Below are positions 25,535-34,041 of a stretch of DNA of 64,000 bases, one piece after another. The number at the start of each line of letters is the position of its first letter. Within the stretch, counting starts at the first letter, position 1. Source of the stretch: Paenibacillus glycanilyticus NBRC 16618 (GTDB lineage: Bacteria; Bacillota; Bacilli; Paenibacillales; Paenibacillaceae); assembly GCF_004000805.1 (NCBI RefSeq), contig NZ_BILY01000003.1:62001-126000 (forward strand). The letters are read 5' to 3'. Made by a program: the position numbers and the translations under genes. The notes under the pieces are model-generated. The model saw only the letters and a program-made list of their open reading frames with translations. It did no database searches and was not told the DNA's origin.

Positions 25535-26317
25535 CTATTTACCTACAGAAACTTCCATACCGGTTAACGCAAACTCCGCAAAGTTAGGCAGAGGGTACGA
25601 TTTTCTCAGATCAATATCATGCGACATATGCGTAAACAAAGTCCTCTTGGGTTCCCACACGGGAAGGAGCTCAAGCGCCTCAGTCACATCATACACCGAC
25701 CGCGATTCGTATAGGAAGTTCTCTTTGTAAAAACTAGTGCCGAGCACCAACAGATCGAGTCCGTAAAGCGGCTTCTGCTGCTCGCCTGTCAGTCCGATGG
25801 AATCGGAGCAGTATGCCCATGCCATCCCCGAATCCTTCTGGTCAAACCGGAACGCATAGGCGTATCCGTTCTTCCCGTGATTCACTTTCCAGGCGGATAA
25901 CTCCCAGCTGCCGAAGGTGCAAGGCTGATCAATCGGTATAAAAGACATGTTCCGACCCAGCCAAGGAAAACGCTGCAGAATCTCCGCGATAACCTCGGCA
26001 GGAGCGTATGCTTCCCCTTTTACCCCTAACCACCGGCAGGCATCCGCCCATTCGGGCAATCCGCCGATATGGTCGAAATGGGCATGCGTGATAAGAATGA
26101 GGTTCACGAACCGGAGCCCCGCAGCTTCCATTTGTCTGCCCCAATCCGGTCCGCAGTCGATCATCATTGTACCAAAGTCGGGCGAGTCAAGCTGGACAAG
26201 GGAGCGGAACCGGCGGTTGACGCCGCCTGTACGCGCCTCCCCGCAAACCTCGCAGTCGCAGTAGACGCGGGGCACCCCCATCGCATCTCCCGTTCCGCGG
26301 AACGTAATGGTGATCAT
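25535..26317 (-). CDS. Metallo-beta-lactamase fold hydrolase (PhnP-like)
   Basis: 260 residues. The metal motif HAHFDHIGGLPEWADACRW (HxHxDH) is near residue 78. N-terminal TFRGTGDAMGVPRVYCDCEVCGEA carries paired cysteines, as in PhnP, which uses them for an extra zinc. C-terminal TLFTHMSHDIDL supplies the last histidines. PhnP is a cyclic phosphodiesterase in phosphonate breakdown; no phosphonate genes adjoin, so a general phosphodiesterase role is the safer reading. The ATG at 26317 overlaps the upstream GNAT-like gene by 4 bases. Confidence 0.85.
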   Translation of the reverse strand: MITITFRGTGDAMGVPRVYCDCEVCGEARTGGVNRRFRSLVQLDSPDFGTMMIDCGPDWGRQMEAAGLRFVNLILITHAHFDHIGGLPEWADACRWLGVKGEAYAPAEVIAEILQRFPWLGRNMSFIPIDQPCTFGSWELSAWKVNHGKNGYAYAFRFDQKDSGMAWAYCSDSIGLTGEQQKPLYGLDLLVLGTSFYKENFLYESRSVYDVTEALELLPVWEPKRTLFTHMSHDIDLRKSYPLPNFAEFALTGMEVSVGK

Positions 26318-26985
26318 ATCGGCAGCAGCTCGAGTTGATCGCGTCCGCGAAGCCCTTCCACCATATCAAGCCACTGCTGGGGCTTGTTAGGCAATGCCGA
26401 GTAGTAGATCTCGAGGAATTGAACAACGAGGGCTGCAGGAATTGCAGCTAATTCTTCATCGGCCGGCAGGAAGCATAGATTAAGACCTTCAACTGCTTCC
26501 CCGTTATGCTCCCAAGACGGATGTACGTAAGGGAAATTAATCATTTTATAACCGATATGCGATAAAACCTCGCGGCGGACGAACGGATTCATCGGCGTTA
26601 CACCGCCGAATTCATGCTCGCCTCTCTCGTATGGGTTATAGATTTCGGCAAACATGCCGATTGGAGCCGTGCCGGATTCGCGGGCAAGTCTCGCCAGGTC
26701 CTTCTCGCGGCTCCGCATCAGGAAACGGCCGATCCCCTTATTCGCCACGCCGATAATCGTAAAGTCGGTCATCGCAACGCGAAGCTCGGGATAATAGCGG
26801 TATTCGGTCGATCCCACCACTTCGCCGTTGTCTACTGCGACATAGACATGAATGCTTGGATCTTCAAGCGGCTCTTTCCATAGCTCGTAAGCCAATACCT
26901 CTTCAGGCGGGAAAATGCGTTTGAGCAACGCGTGAAGCGATGCGAAGTAAGGATCGTTAATGGATGTAATGCGGTGGTATTGCAT
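26314..26985 (-). CDS. GNAT-like N-acetyltransferase
   Basis: 223 residues. The motif A region is MTDFTIIGVANKGIGRFLMRSREKDLARLA (GxGxxL), after a beta-strand pair VYVAVDNGEVVGSTEYRYYPEL. The C-terminal half (NPYERGEHEFGGVTPMNPFVRREVLSHIGY) differs from short GNATs and looks like a second lobe. The substrate is unknown. The stop overlaps the start of the metallo-hydrolase by 4 bases, so the two act from one transcript. Confidence 0.7.
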   Translation of the reverse strand: MQYHRITSINDPYFASLHALLKRIFPPEEVLAYELWKEPLEDPSIHVYVAVDNGEVVGSTEYRYYPELRVAMTDFTIIGVANKGIGRFLMRSREKDLARLARESGTAPIGMFAEIYNPYERGEHEFGGVTPMNPFVRREVLSHIGYKMINFPYVHPSWEHNGEAVEGLNLCFLPADEELAAIPAALVVQFLEIYYSALPNKPQQWLDMVEGLRGRDQLELLPI

Positions 26986-27028
26986 AATTATTCTCCTCTC
27001 ACTATGGATAGCCGTGGGCTGGCACTAT

Positions 27029-27145
27029 GAGAAAGCTTGGGCTTTCGGCCGCTGTTGTTTTTAATTTTCTCGAATTGTATATTCTTTTAGGTTGAAAATT
27101 AAAAACAAAGGCGGACGCTATGCTCCGATAGCTCTAAGCTTTCTC
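27029..27145. repeat. ~117-base imperfect palindrome, possible intergenic mobile repeat
   Basis: Outer arms GAGAAAGCTT (27029-27038) and AAGCTTTCTC (27136-27145); inner arms GTTTTTAATTTTC (27057-27069) and GAAAATTAAAAAC (27094-27106). The right half carries about six extra bases relative to the left. It occupies most of the gap between two GNAT genes and contains no gene. Terminal inverted symmetry and size fit a MITE-like or palindromic intergenic repeat; copies elsewhere would be needed as proof. Confidence 0.55.
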
Positions 27146-27198
27146 TCCGTGCCTGCACGGACTATAAAATTCGAAGTCGAAAAAATAATGGCACTAAC

Positions 27199-27858
27199 CT
27201 AGAGAAAAGGATTGCGCCATTCCATCAGAGCCGCGTAATTACAGGACTCTTCATCGTCCAGATAGTCGGACGCAATTCCGACCGGCGTGCGGCCGCAGCG
27301 CAGAAGGAACGTAATGACCGGATCCTTGTAGATCCCCGTCATCACCTTGCCCAGGTATTGCTCCGGGGTCTCTTCCGCCGCGTACTTATGGTAGCCCGGC
27401 ATTCTGCCGGCTCCCAGCAGGCGCTTAAGCCGCAGATGAACAACGGTCTCGTACATGGACTGAAGCAGCCATTTGCCGATACCCGCTTTGCGGTAGGCGG
27501 GAATAACGCAAATGTCCGCAACGTATAACGTATCCCCTTCGGGATTGTGGTTGCGGATATAACCGCTGTCCGTAATCTGCTCCCAGCTGTGAGATTCATG
27601 AGATTGATTCATATCCACGATAAGCCCGGTCATGGATCCGATCACTTTGCCTCCGATTTCGCAGCACAATGCGCCTTCCGGGAACCGGGTAATATGCTCA
27701 TTCAGCTGCTCCTCGCTCCACCATAGCTCCTCCGGATAAGGAGGCGGGAAGCATTCGCTCTGCACAGCAATCAAGCCTTGGAAATCTTCCTTCGTATACG
27801 AACGTATTATAGCTTCCGTTGGAACTCCGTCATGAATGACATATAATTGCTTGCGCAT
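27199..27858 (-). CDS. GNAT N-acetyltransferase, YhcX N-domain-like
   Basis: 219 residues. Motif A: LYVADICVIPAYRKAGIGKWLLQSMYETVVHLRLKRLLGAGRMPGYHKYA, which resembles the GNAT half of fused GNAT-nitrilase proteins such as Bacillus YhcX. It lies 27 bases downstream of a separate nitrilase gene on the same strand, so what is a fusion in Bacillus is apparently two genes here, in the opposite order. Confidence 0.75.
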   Translation of the reverse strand: MRKQLYVIHDGVPTEAIIRSYTKEDFQGLIAVQSECFPPPYPEELWWSEEQLNEHITRFPEGALCCEIGGKVIGSMTGLIVDMNQSHESHSWEQITDSGYIRNHNPEGDTLYVADICVIPAYRKAGIGKWLLQSMYETVVHLRLKRLLGAGRMPGYHKYAAEETPEQYLGKVMTGIYKDPVITFLLRCGRTPVGIASDYLDDEESCNYAALMEWRNPFL

Positions 27859-27885
27859 TTCAAGCCCTCCTTCCGCCGCCGCAGC

Positions 27886-28746
27886 TTATGCCCAGTCCGT
27901 ATACAGATCCGTACGACGGTCTCTCCAGGTCGTTACGGAGCCGGCATTACGAACATCTTCCAGCAGCTTCAGGTCAAGATCCGCTACGATTAGCATGTCG
28001 TCGTTAATGACGCCTTCGCTCAAAATCCCAGCAGGCGGGAACGGTATGTCGTTTGGCGTGATCACCGCGGCCTGACCGTAGTTCGCGCGCATAAAGTCTA
28101 CCTTGCGCAATGCCCCTACCGTACCGGTCGTTACGATGTACACCTGATTCTCCACCGCTCTTGCATGGCAGCAGTACCGGACGCGGTAGAAGCCATGACG
28201 GTCATCCGTGCAGGATGGGCAGAAAATAACGTCCGCGCCTTTAGCGCGCGCCATCCGGACGATCTCCGGAAATTCGATATCATAACAGGTCAGCATAGCG
28301 ATGGTGCCAAACGGCGTCTCGAACACCTGCAGACCGTCGCCAGGCGACATATTCCATTCGCTGACTTCGGTAGGCGTAAGGTGAATTTTCGCCTGACGGT
28401 CAATCTTCCCGCCTGGATGGAACAGATGAGCCGTGTTCTGGCGCTTGCCGTCACCGGCATCAATCACATGCGTCCCGCCAACGATATGCATGTTGTATTC
28501 GGCAGCAAGAGACCGGAACAAGCTTTCATACTGCTCCGTAAATTCAGGCAGACGGTCAATCGGCAAAGCCTTGCCCGTATCGTCGCCAATCGATAACAGC
28601 TGAGTAGTCAGAAACTCCGGGAACAAAATAATCTCGGTTCCGTACTCGGATGCATTGCGAACATAATGCGTCACCTGCGCTGCAAATTCTTCAAACGAAC
28701 CAATGTCTTCCAGTTTATATTGCACAGAGGCAACCCGGTATTTCAA
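27886..28746 (-). CDS. Carbon-nitrogen hydrolase (nitrilase superfamily)
   Basis: 286 residues with the Glu-Lys-Cys triad: IILFPEFLTTQ (Glu), QAKIHLTPTE (Lys) and IAMLTCYDIEFPEIVRMARAKGAD (Cys). It hydrolyses an amide or carbamyl group; the substrate is unknown. It is the first gene of the nitrilase-GNAT pair. It starts 22 bases after the histidine kinase stop (28768) on the same strand. Confidence 0.88.
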   Translation of the reverse strand: MKYRVASVQYKLEDIGSFEEFAAQVTHYVRNASEYGTEIILFPEFLTTQLLSIGDDTGKALPIDRLPEFTEQYESLFRSLAAEYNMHIVGGTHVIDAGDGKRQNTAHLFHPGGKIDRQAKIHLTPTEVSEWNMSPGDGLQVFETPFGTIAMLTCYDIEFPEIVRMARAKGADVIFCPSCTDDRHGFYRVRYCCHARAVENQVYIVTTGTVGALRKVDFMRANYGQAAVITPNDIPFPPAGILSEGVINDDMLIVADLDLKLLEDVRNAGSVTTWRDRRTDLYTDWA

Positions 28747-28767
28747 CGAACTCTCCCCTTTACTCCC

Positions 28768-30123
28768 TTACTTTCTTTGTTTGAACTGAAGCGTAATGGT
28801 TGTCCCTAGATCCGGCAGGCTGAATACGTCAATCTTGCCTTCATGCAGATCCACGATACGCTTGGCAATCGACAGCCCAAGGCCAGCTCCGCCGGTCGCG
28901 CGGCTTCTTGCCCCGTCCACGCGATAGAAACGCTCGAACATATGCGGAATCTCATTTTCCGGAATGCCGATCCCCTTATCCTTTACTTCAATCTTCACGA
29001 TATTTTTCGCCACGCTGAGGGAAACATCGATCGGATCTTTACTGTATTTAATCGCATTGTCCAGCAGGATGACAAGCAGCTGCTGGATTTTGTCCTTATC
29101 CCCATACATTCGGATGGATCTCGACAAAGCCTTCACCCGTATCGGCCGTTGGAAGGTGGTCTGGAGCATAACCGCCAGCTCTTCGACAACCAGCACCACG
29201 TCGAACATTTCTTGATTCAGCCAATCCTCCTGCTCGGCTTCCGCCAGCATCAGCATGGACTTCGTCAAGGTCTGCAGCCGGCTTGCTTCTTTATCGATGG
29301 CTTCGATAGCCTCGTCGCGAATGCTCGCGTCGTCGCGCCCCCAGCGCTTCAGCATACCCGCGTAGCTGCTAATTACCGTAAGAGGGGTTTTCAGCTCGTG
29401 GGAGGCATCGGCCACAAACTGCTTTTGCCGCGCGAAAGTTCGGTCAAGCCGGTCGATCATCTGGTTAAACGCACGCACCAGCTGCTGCAGCTCTGCCGAT
29501 TCCTCGTGACTGGAAGGCTCGATTTTACGCAGCTTGCCGCTTCTGTCGATCTCGCGCATCGTATTGATCATCTGCTGCATCGGCGAAGTGAGCCGCGAGG
29601 TGAACCAATACGTCCCGAAGATGGCGAACAGAATGGCCCCGGCACTGGTTACCGACAAGGCTGCGACCAGAATTTGCAAATAATCGTCCAGTTCATTCAG
29701 CACCCGGTTGATTTCCAGCATCGCAACCACGTTTGGCCCGTCATAGATCGGCACGCGCATGTACATGATGCGCTCGCTGCCTTTCTTGATCATCCCGGTA
29801 TCGTGATGGCCCTGGAAAGACGCCGGAAGGTTGAGAAGAACGGGATCCGAACCGGTAATATTGACGATTTTGTTATCCGGCCTAATAATTCGTATCATTT
29901 CATTGACATTGTAATATTCGCTTAGCAGATCGGGATCATAGATCCCTTTGCCATCCTGTATCTTCGGATTTTCCAGCATCAGATTCACTTTATTCCCGAT
30001 CACGCGCTGTTCGCTTTCCGTCGTAATCTTGATCACGTAGAAATAAACAAAAATATTAAAGAGAATGAGAATAAAGATGAGCCAGAAAATCGTAAAAAGC
30101 GTGAACCGTTTGCGAAGCGTCAT
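28768..30123 (-). CDS. Sensor histidine kinase, OmpR-class partner
   Basis: 451 residues: TM1 (FTIFWLIFILILFNIFVYFYVI, about 9-30), an outside sensor domain of about 120 residues, TM2 (AALSVTSAGAILFAIFGTYWF), HAMP (residues about 180-235), HisKA with the phosphoacceptor in DASHELKTPLTVISS, and HATPase with IQQLLVILLDNAIKYS and GIGIPENEIPHMFERFYRVDGARSRATGGAGLGLSI. Its start overlaps the stop of the response regulator by 4 bases. The signal is unknown. Confidence 0.92.
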   Translation of the reverse strand: MTLRKRFTLFTIFWLIFILILFNIFVYFYVIKITTESEQRVIGNKVNLMLENPKIQDGKGIYDPDLLSEYYNVNEMIRIIRPDNKIVNITGSDPVLLNLPASFQGHHDTGMIKKGSERIMYMRVPIYDGPNVVAMLEINRVLNELDDYLQILVAALSVTSAGAILFAIFGTYWFTSRLTSPMQQMINTMREIDRSGKLRKIEPSSHEESAELQQLVRAFNQMIDRLDRTFARQKQFVADASHELKTPLTVISSYAGMLKRWGRDDASIRDEAIEAIDKEASRLQTLTKSMLMLAEAEQEDWLNQEMFDVVLVVEELAVMLQTTFQRPIRVKALSRSIRMYGDKDKIQQLLVILLDNAIKYSKDPIDVSLSVAKNIVKIEVKDKGIGIPENEIPHMFERFYRVDGARSRATGGAGLGLSIAKRIVDLHEGKIDVFSLPDLGTTITLQFKQRK

Positions 30124-30818
30124 GCGTCAGGCTCCTTAATCATATAGCCGACGCCCCTTACGGTATGAATCAGCTTGTGACGGTAGCCCTTATCCAGCTT
30201 TTGGCGCAAGTACCGGATATACACGTCTACCAGGTTGGTTTCCCCGATAAAATCGTAACCCCACACTTCCGATAAAATGTCTTCCCGCGACTTTTCTTCG
30301 TTCTTGTTCTCGACTAGATAGACAAGAAGCTCGAACTCGCGGGGCGTAAGCTCAATTACGATTTCCTTGCGGTATACCTTGCGTGTACGCAGCTCGATCG
30401 TCAAATCCCCAACCTTGATCAGGTCGGAGCCTTCGGATTCCTTCGGGTACTGCTGGAAGATACGCAAAATGTTGCGGACGCGGGCAAGCAGCTCCTCCAT
30501 CGCAAACGGCTTTGTAATATAGTCATTTGCGCCATGCTCAAATCCGCTGACCTTATCAGGTACCGTATCTCTTGCCGTCAGCAAAATAACGGGAACCGGG
30601 TTGCCGGCCTGCCGCAGACGGCGAAGCACCTCGATACCGTTCAATTCGGGAAGCATCACATCGAGCAATACCAGCTCCCATTCGCCCGTTGAGGCCATTT
30701 CATAACCTGTCCGTCCGTCGGCTGCTGTACCGACCGTATATCCTTCATGCTCTAATTCAAGCTGTAAAATGCGGGAAATACCCGCCTCGTCTTCAACTAC
30801 CAGAACTCGTTCATTCAT
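30120..30818 (-). CDS. OmpR/PhoB-family response regulator
   Basis: 232 residues from the ATG at 30818 (AGCAGGTGACG upstream; an ATG four codons earlier lacks spacing). Receiver: VVEDEAGISRIL, phospho-acceptor in LVLLDVMLPELNG, Lys in YITKPFAMEELLARV. The C-terminal winged helix includes IVIELTPREFELLVYLVENK and LVDVYIRYLRQKLD. It is coupled to the kinase gene downstream. No target sites were recognised. Confidence 0.93.
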   Translation of the reverse strand: MNERVLVVEDEAGISRILQLELEHEGYTVGTAADGRTGYEMASTGEWELVLLDVMLPELNGIEVLRRLRQAGNPVPVILLTARDTVPDKVSGFEHGANDYITKPFAMEELLARVRNILRIFQQYPKESEGSDLIKVGDLTIELRTRKVYRKEIVIELTPREFELLVYLVENKNEEKSREDILSEVWGYDFIGETNLVDVYIRYLRQKLDKGYRHKLIHTVRGVGYMIKEPDA

Positions 30819-30896
30819 TGCGAACGTCACCTGCTTCTAAATATGCTATGGACTCGTATTCATCATAAAGAAGGTTTATTTCAATTGCAAGCAAGG

Positions 30897-32504
30897 TCAG
30901 CGCCCAAACCTGACATGAGCAGCATTCCTTTGCGTTTCTTGCGAGATAAAATCAAGCAAAGGCTTATAAGCCTTCTCCAGTGCCTTGCCCATCCCTTTTA
31001 TATCCGTGGCCCATTTTCCGCGCCATATCGCATCCAGCCACTCGGCTGCCGGCAGCAGCGGAACAGCGGCAACCGGAAGTTCGGGCAGCATTCCGATCCA
31101 TTCGCTCCTGCCCGAAAATTTGGCATCCTTGTTGGCGATCCACTTTAGGGAAGCGCCGCGAGCTTCAAGCTTTTTGCTCATTTGCTCCAGCTCCAGAATG
31201 TGATCCGCCTTCCACCTCGAAGGATAAGGATCGGCAACAACGAGTACAAGGTCCGAATCAAGCAGCCATTCCTTGCGCCATCTTAACGCGCCGCCGGATA
31301 CATCGGCAACGGATACGGCAATCTCCTTCTCTCTCAAACGCAGCCTGAGCTTATCCATTTCATCTCTATAGTCTTGGGTAGCCGGACGCTTCTGGGCATG
31401 CCACCATACCCCTTGCTCGTTCCAGCTGTAATACCTGTCTTCCCGTTGATCTCGTCCACTCATATTACTTCGCAGCAATGCCGCCCATTCAGGCCGTTCG
31501 GATGGAAATTCCGCGGCAGCGCAAGGGATTCCGCCAGCCGCAAGCAGCTTAGCCAGGGTGATCGCCACAAACGTTGCTCCTGCTCCGGACGAGACCGGAA
31601 CGACGGCAATCTTCAACGTACGGCAGCCTTCCGGATTGCCTCCTTGCGCATTAGAAATTCTGGCGAATCGTACAGGAGTCTCTGTATTTGAGGCAATGCC
31701 GGCAAAAGCATGAAGCTCCCTCTCGACCTCAGCCATGGAATTGTACCGATCCTCGACACGAGGCTGTACCATTCTCCACAGCAAATCCGCGAACCGGCTT
31801 GGTACATCCGTCCGTAATCCCCGGATAAAGCTGCTGTTCCGGGTCACCATGCCTGCATCATTGGCATAGCTCCCTTCGCTGAGCAAGTAATAGAGCAAAG
31901 CTCCAAACCCGTAGATGTCGGTCCGAACCTCGCTCCGTCCCAGATGCTGCTCGGGGGCCGCAAAGCCCGGCGTTCCCAGCTTCATTGTCGACTGCGTCTG
32001 CAGGACGGTTTTCGATTTGGCGATTCCGAAATCGATCAGCCGAACATGTCCGTTATTTTCAACCATAATATTGGATGGCTTCAGATCGCGATGGATGATT
32101 GGCGGAAATTGGCTATGCAAGTATACAAGCGCCGAGCAAATCGGCAGCGCAAGCCTTAATACTTCCCCGAAAGATAGCTGCCGTTTATGCCGGTCGAACA
32201 GCTCTCCAAGAGTCAATCCATGGATATAGTCCATAACGATGGCTTCAGCTCCATAGCCCGTTAACGTGAAGCTGTCCATAATATGAGGCAGATTCGGATG
32301 ACTGAGGCGCATCAGCATTCTAGCTTCTTCTGAAGCACGGTCCGAATCCGTCACTTTGATTGCCCGCAGTTTCCCTTGGAGCTTCAAATCCTCGGCTGCG
32401 TACACATCCCCCATCCCCCCGCTGCCAAGCTTACCTACCAGCACGTACCGCTCTCCGATCACCGTCCCGGATTCGAGATGATTCAGCCTGCCTTCATTTT
32501 GCAT
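30897..32504 (-). CDS. Ser/Thr protein kinase fused to a ParA/CpaE-like P-loop domain
   Basis: 535 residues. A Hanks-type kinase fills residues 18-265: glycine loop GKLGSGGMGDVY, Lys50, catalytic IIHRDLKPSN (Asp140), DFG 158-160 and GTPGFAAPEQ. After a linker, residues 297-480 look like a deviant-Walker ParA/CpaE/BacA-type ATPase: TLKIAVVPVSSGAGATFVAITLAKLLAAGG, then a late SDLVLVVADPYPSRW like the switch region. No transmembrane or PASTA segments, so it is unlike PrkC. The pairing suggests phosphorylation coupled to a nucleotide-dependent positioning or assembly function; that is inference. Confidence 0.85.
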   Translation of the reverse strand: MQNEGRLNHLESGTVIGERYVLVGKLGSGGMGDVYAAEDLKLQGKLRAIKVTDSDRASEEARMLMRLSHPNLPHIMDSFTLTGYGAEAIVMDYIHGLTLGELFDRHKRQLSFGEVLRLALPICSALVYLHSQFPPIIHRDLKPSNIMVENNGHVRLIDFGIAKSKTVLQTQSTMKLGTPGFAAPEQHLGRSEVRTDIYGFGALLYYLLSEGSYANDAGMVTRNSSFIRGLRTDVPSRFADLLWRMVQPRVEDRYNSMAEVERELHAFAGIASNTETPVRFARISNAQGGNPEGCRTLKIAVVPVSSGAGATFVAITLAKLLAAGGIPCAAAEFPSERPEWAALLRSNMSGRDQREDRYYSWNEQGVWWHAQKRPATQDYRDEMDKLRLRLREKEIAVSVADVSGGALRWRKEWLLDSDLVLVVADPYPSRWKADHILELEQMSKKLEARGASLKWIANKDAKFSGRSEWIGMLPELPVAAVPLLPAAEWLDAIWRGKWATDIKGMGKALEKAYKPLLDFISQETQRNAAHVRFGR

Positions 32505-32542
32505 GATAACAACCCCCTTATGATAAAAACATGATTAGTTAC

Positions 32543-32596
32543 AAAAAAATCCCGGCTTGAAACAAAAGTCCAATTGGACTCCTGTTCAAACCGGGA
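32543..32596 (-). terminator. Terminator of the FtsJ-like methyltransferase transcript
   Basis: On the minus strand a long hairpin (outer stem ATCCCGG/CCGGGAT, inner GTCC-AATT-GGAC) is followed by TTTTTT. It lies after the stop at 32629 and before the kinase start. Confidence 0.85.
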
Positions 32597-32628
32597 TGCT
32601 TTCCCTCTTCTATTCCGTTATATCACGC

Positions 32629-33648
32629 TTACTGCTTCTTTTCCAAATATAACGTAATCTCCTCGCGGTTATGGAATAACTGCTTGGCGCGTTTAATGAT
32701 AAATGCGGTCGAAAAGCGCTCCTTGACCTCGCGAATGGTCTGAAGCGGCTTTTTGTGCATCAGCTTTATCGTAATAATAGCCGTGGCATGCGGGGCAAGC
32801 GTCTCTTCCAAATCCAGCACCAGACGGCACATCTGCATAGGGCTCCAGCTCATATCGCAGACAAGCAGGTCAAAGGAGCCCGGCTTGAACTTGACCTCCG
32901 ATGCATTCCGTTTGAGGTACGTCAATGCGGGATGTCCGGCCAGCGACGGGTGCATCTCTCCCGGATCAATCGCCGTTACCCGCAAACCTCGTTCAAGCAG
33001 TAAGGATGTCCAGCCGCCCGGAGCCGCTCCAATATCCACCGCGTTCCGGAACTTGGAATAATCAAGACCAAATTCCCGCTCCGCTTCAAGAAGCTTGAAT
33101 TTGGCGCGCGAGATTTGCCCTTCCTCCCGTTGGAAGCGTATCGCTCCCCCAGGCCAGTCGGACAACATGTCCTCCGGCCGGCCAAAGCCGACATACAGCT
33201 CGCTTGCCGCGGCATAAATGGCAATGATAAGATCCGGATTCTGGACGACGGGTTCGGCATCCAGCTCCTCCAGTACCGCATCCAGCACAGCCTTTGTGTC
33301 CGAAGCGGAATACGGGAACGCCGTCTTGTTCGAGCGGCGGACATGGATAGCCACCTGCTTGTCCTCGAACAGCAGACGAGAACGTCTTATCGTCTCCGAC
33401 AGCTCCTGCAGATCATCCGCATTCCCTTTGATCTCCACCGTACGATCAACAGGCTGAAGATGTCTCAGGAAAATCGGCTTGTCCGCCGCCACAGCCGCGG
33501 CAACGTCATCCGCAGACCGCTCGCTGTCGAATAAAAAAGTTTCTCCGGCGGCAAGCTGCGTTACTTTAACGCCGTCTAAAAGCCGCCGAAGCTCTTCAAT
33601 TGCATAGGGAGAATACCCCTGATTAGCCGTACCAATCCATCGGCTCAC
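32629..33648 (-). CDS. FtsJ/RlmM-like SAM-dependent RNA methyltransferase
   Basis: About 339 residues from a GTG at 33648, chosen because GGAGG lies seven bases upstream. The SAM site is NAVDIGAAPGGWTSLLLERGLRVTAIDPG (DxGAAPGG as in RrmJ), followed by LLVCDMSWSPMQMC, whose Asp is equivalent to the catalytic motif, and TIITIKLMHKKP carrying a late Lys. The N-terminal half shows THUMP-like character (VQNPDLIIAIYAAASELYVGF). RlmM methylates 23S rRNA C2498 in Escherichia coli; the exact target here is unproven. A CAAAC pentamer repeat lies just upstream. Confidence 0.82.
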   Translation of the reverse strand: MSRWIGTANQGYSPYAIEELRRLLDGVKVTQLAAGETFLFDSERSADDVAAAVAADKPIFLRHLQPVDRTVEIKGNADDLQELSETIRRSRLLFEDKQVAIHVRRSNKTAFPYSASDTKAVLDAVLEELDAEPVVQNPDLIIAIYAAASELYVGFGRPEDMLSDWPGGAIRFQREEGQISRAKFKLLEAEREFGLDYSKFRNAVDIGAAPGGWTSLLLERGLRVTAIDPGEMHPSLAGHPALTYLKRNASEVKFKPGSFDLLVCDMSWSPMQMCRLVLDLEETLAPHATAIITIKLMHKKPLQTIREVKERFSTAFIIKRAKQLFHNREEITLYLEKKQ

Positions 33649-33669
33649 TTCAACACCTCCGTTGTTACA

Positions 33670-33690
33670 CCAAACCAAACCAAACCAAAC
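33670..33690. repeat. Pentanucleotide microsatellite (CAAAC)4
   Basis: Four perfect CAAAC units between the receiver-like gene stop and the methyltransferase GTG. Located about 20 bases upstream of the start codon, slippage could alter promoter or leader spacing. Confidence 0.8.
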
Positions 33691-33702
33691 AAGCATCTAT
33701 GA

Positions 33703-34038
33703 TCAACTGCCGGCCGCAATTTCGTCAAGCAGCGAGTCCGGCATTGGCCCGTTCATAATTTTCATCTCGATCGGCGCATGGGTCGACAGCATATGATACA
33801 TGTGCATTCTTCCCGCCGTGCTGGAAGTATGCAGATAGACTTTTTTCGGATAACGGGCCGATTCCACCATATGACGGACGACCTCGTAACCCGTCGGCTC
33901 GTTCCAGCCGAGATCATAGTCCAGCGACAAGATATCTATGGCTTCGGAATCAATCAGAAGCTTGCATTCCTCCGCATTCCGGGCGAGCACGAAGCCTTTC
34001 GGACAAGGGCGATAGTCATCCAGATATACATGTATCAT
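33703..34038 (-). CDS. Receiver-like small protein (cyclic-phosphate-processing Receiver type)
   Basis: 111 residues. MIHVYLDDYRPCPKGF has paired acids at the start; DILSLDYDLGWNEPTGYEVV carries the Asp-Asp-Leu core equivalent to the receiver phosphorylation site; VYLHTSSTAGRMHM follows. Proteins of this type (cREC) have a receiver fold and sit beside cyclic-phosphate-linked or RNA/DNA repair enzymes; enzymatic function is unproven. It starts 4 bases after the AP endonuclease gene, in the DNA-repair operon. Confidence 0.65.
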   Translation of the reverse strand: MIHVYLDDYRPCPKGFVLARNAEECKLLIDSEAIDILSLDYDLGWNEPTGYEVVRHMVESARYPKKVYLHTSSTAGRMHMYHMLSTHAPIEMKIMNGPMPDSLLDEIAAGS

Positions 34039-34041
34039 TAT

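Noticed and set aside
27029..27145. The palindrome as a simple terminator
   Set aside because: The loop is long, arms are interrupted and no T-run follows on either strand, so a mobile or extragenic repeat fits better.
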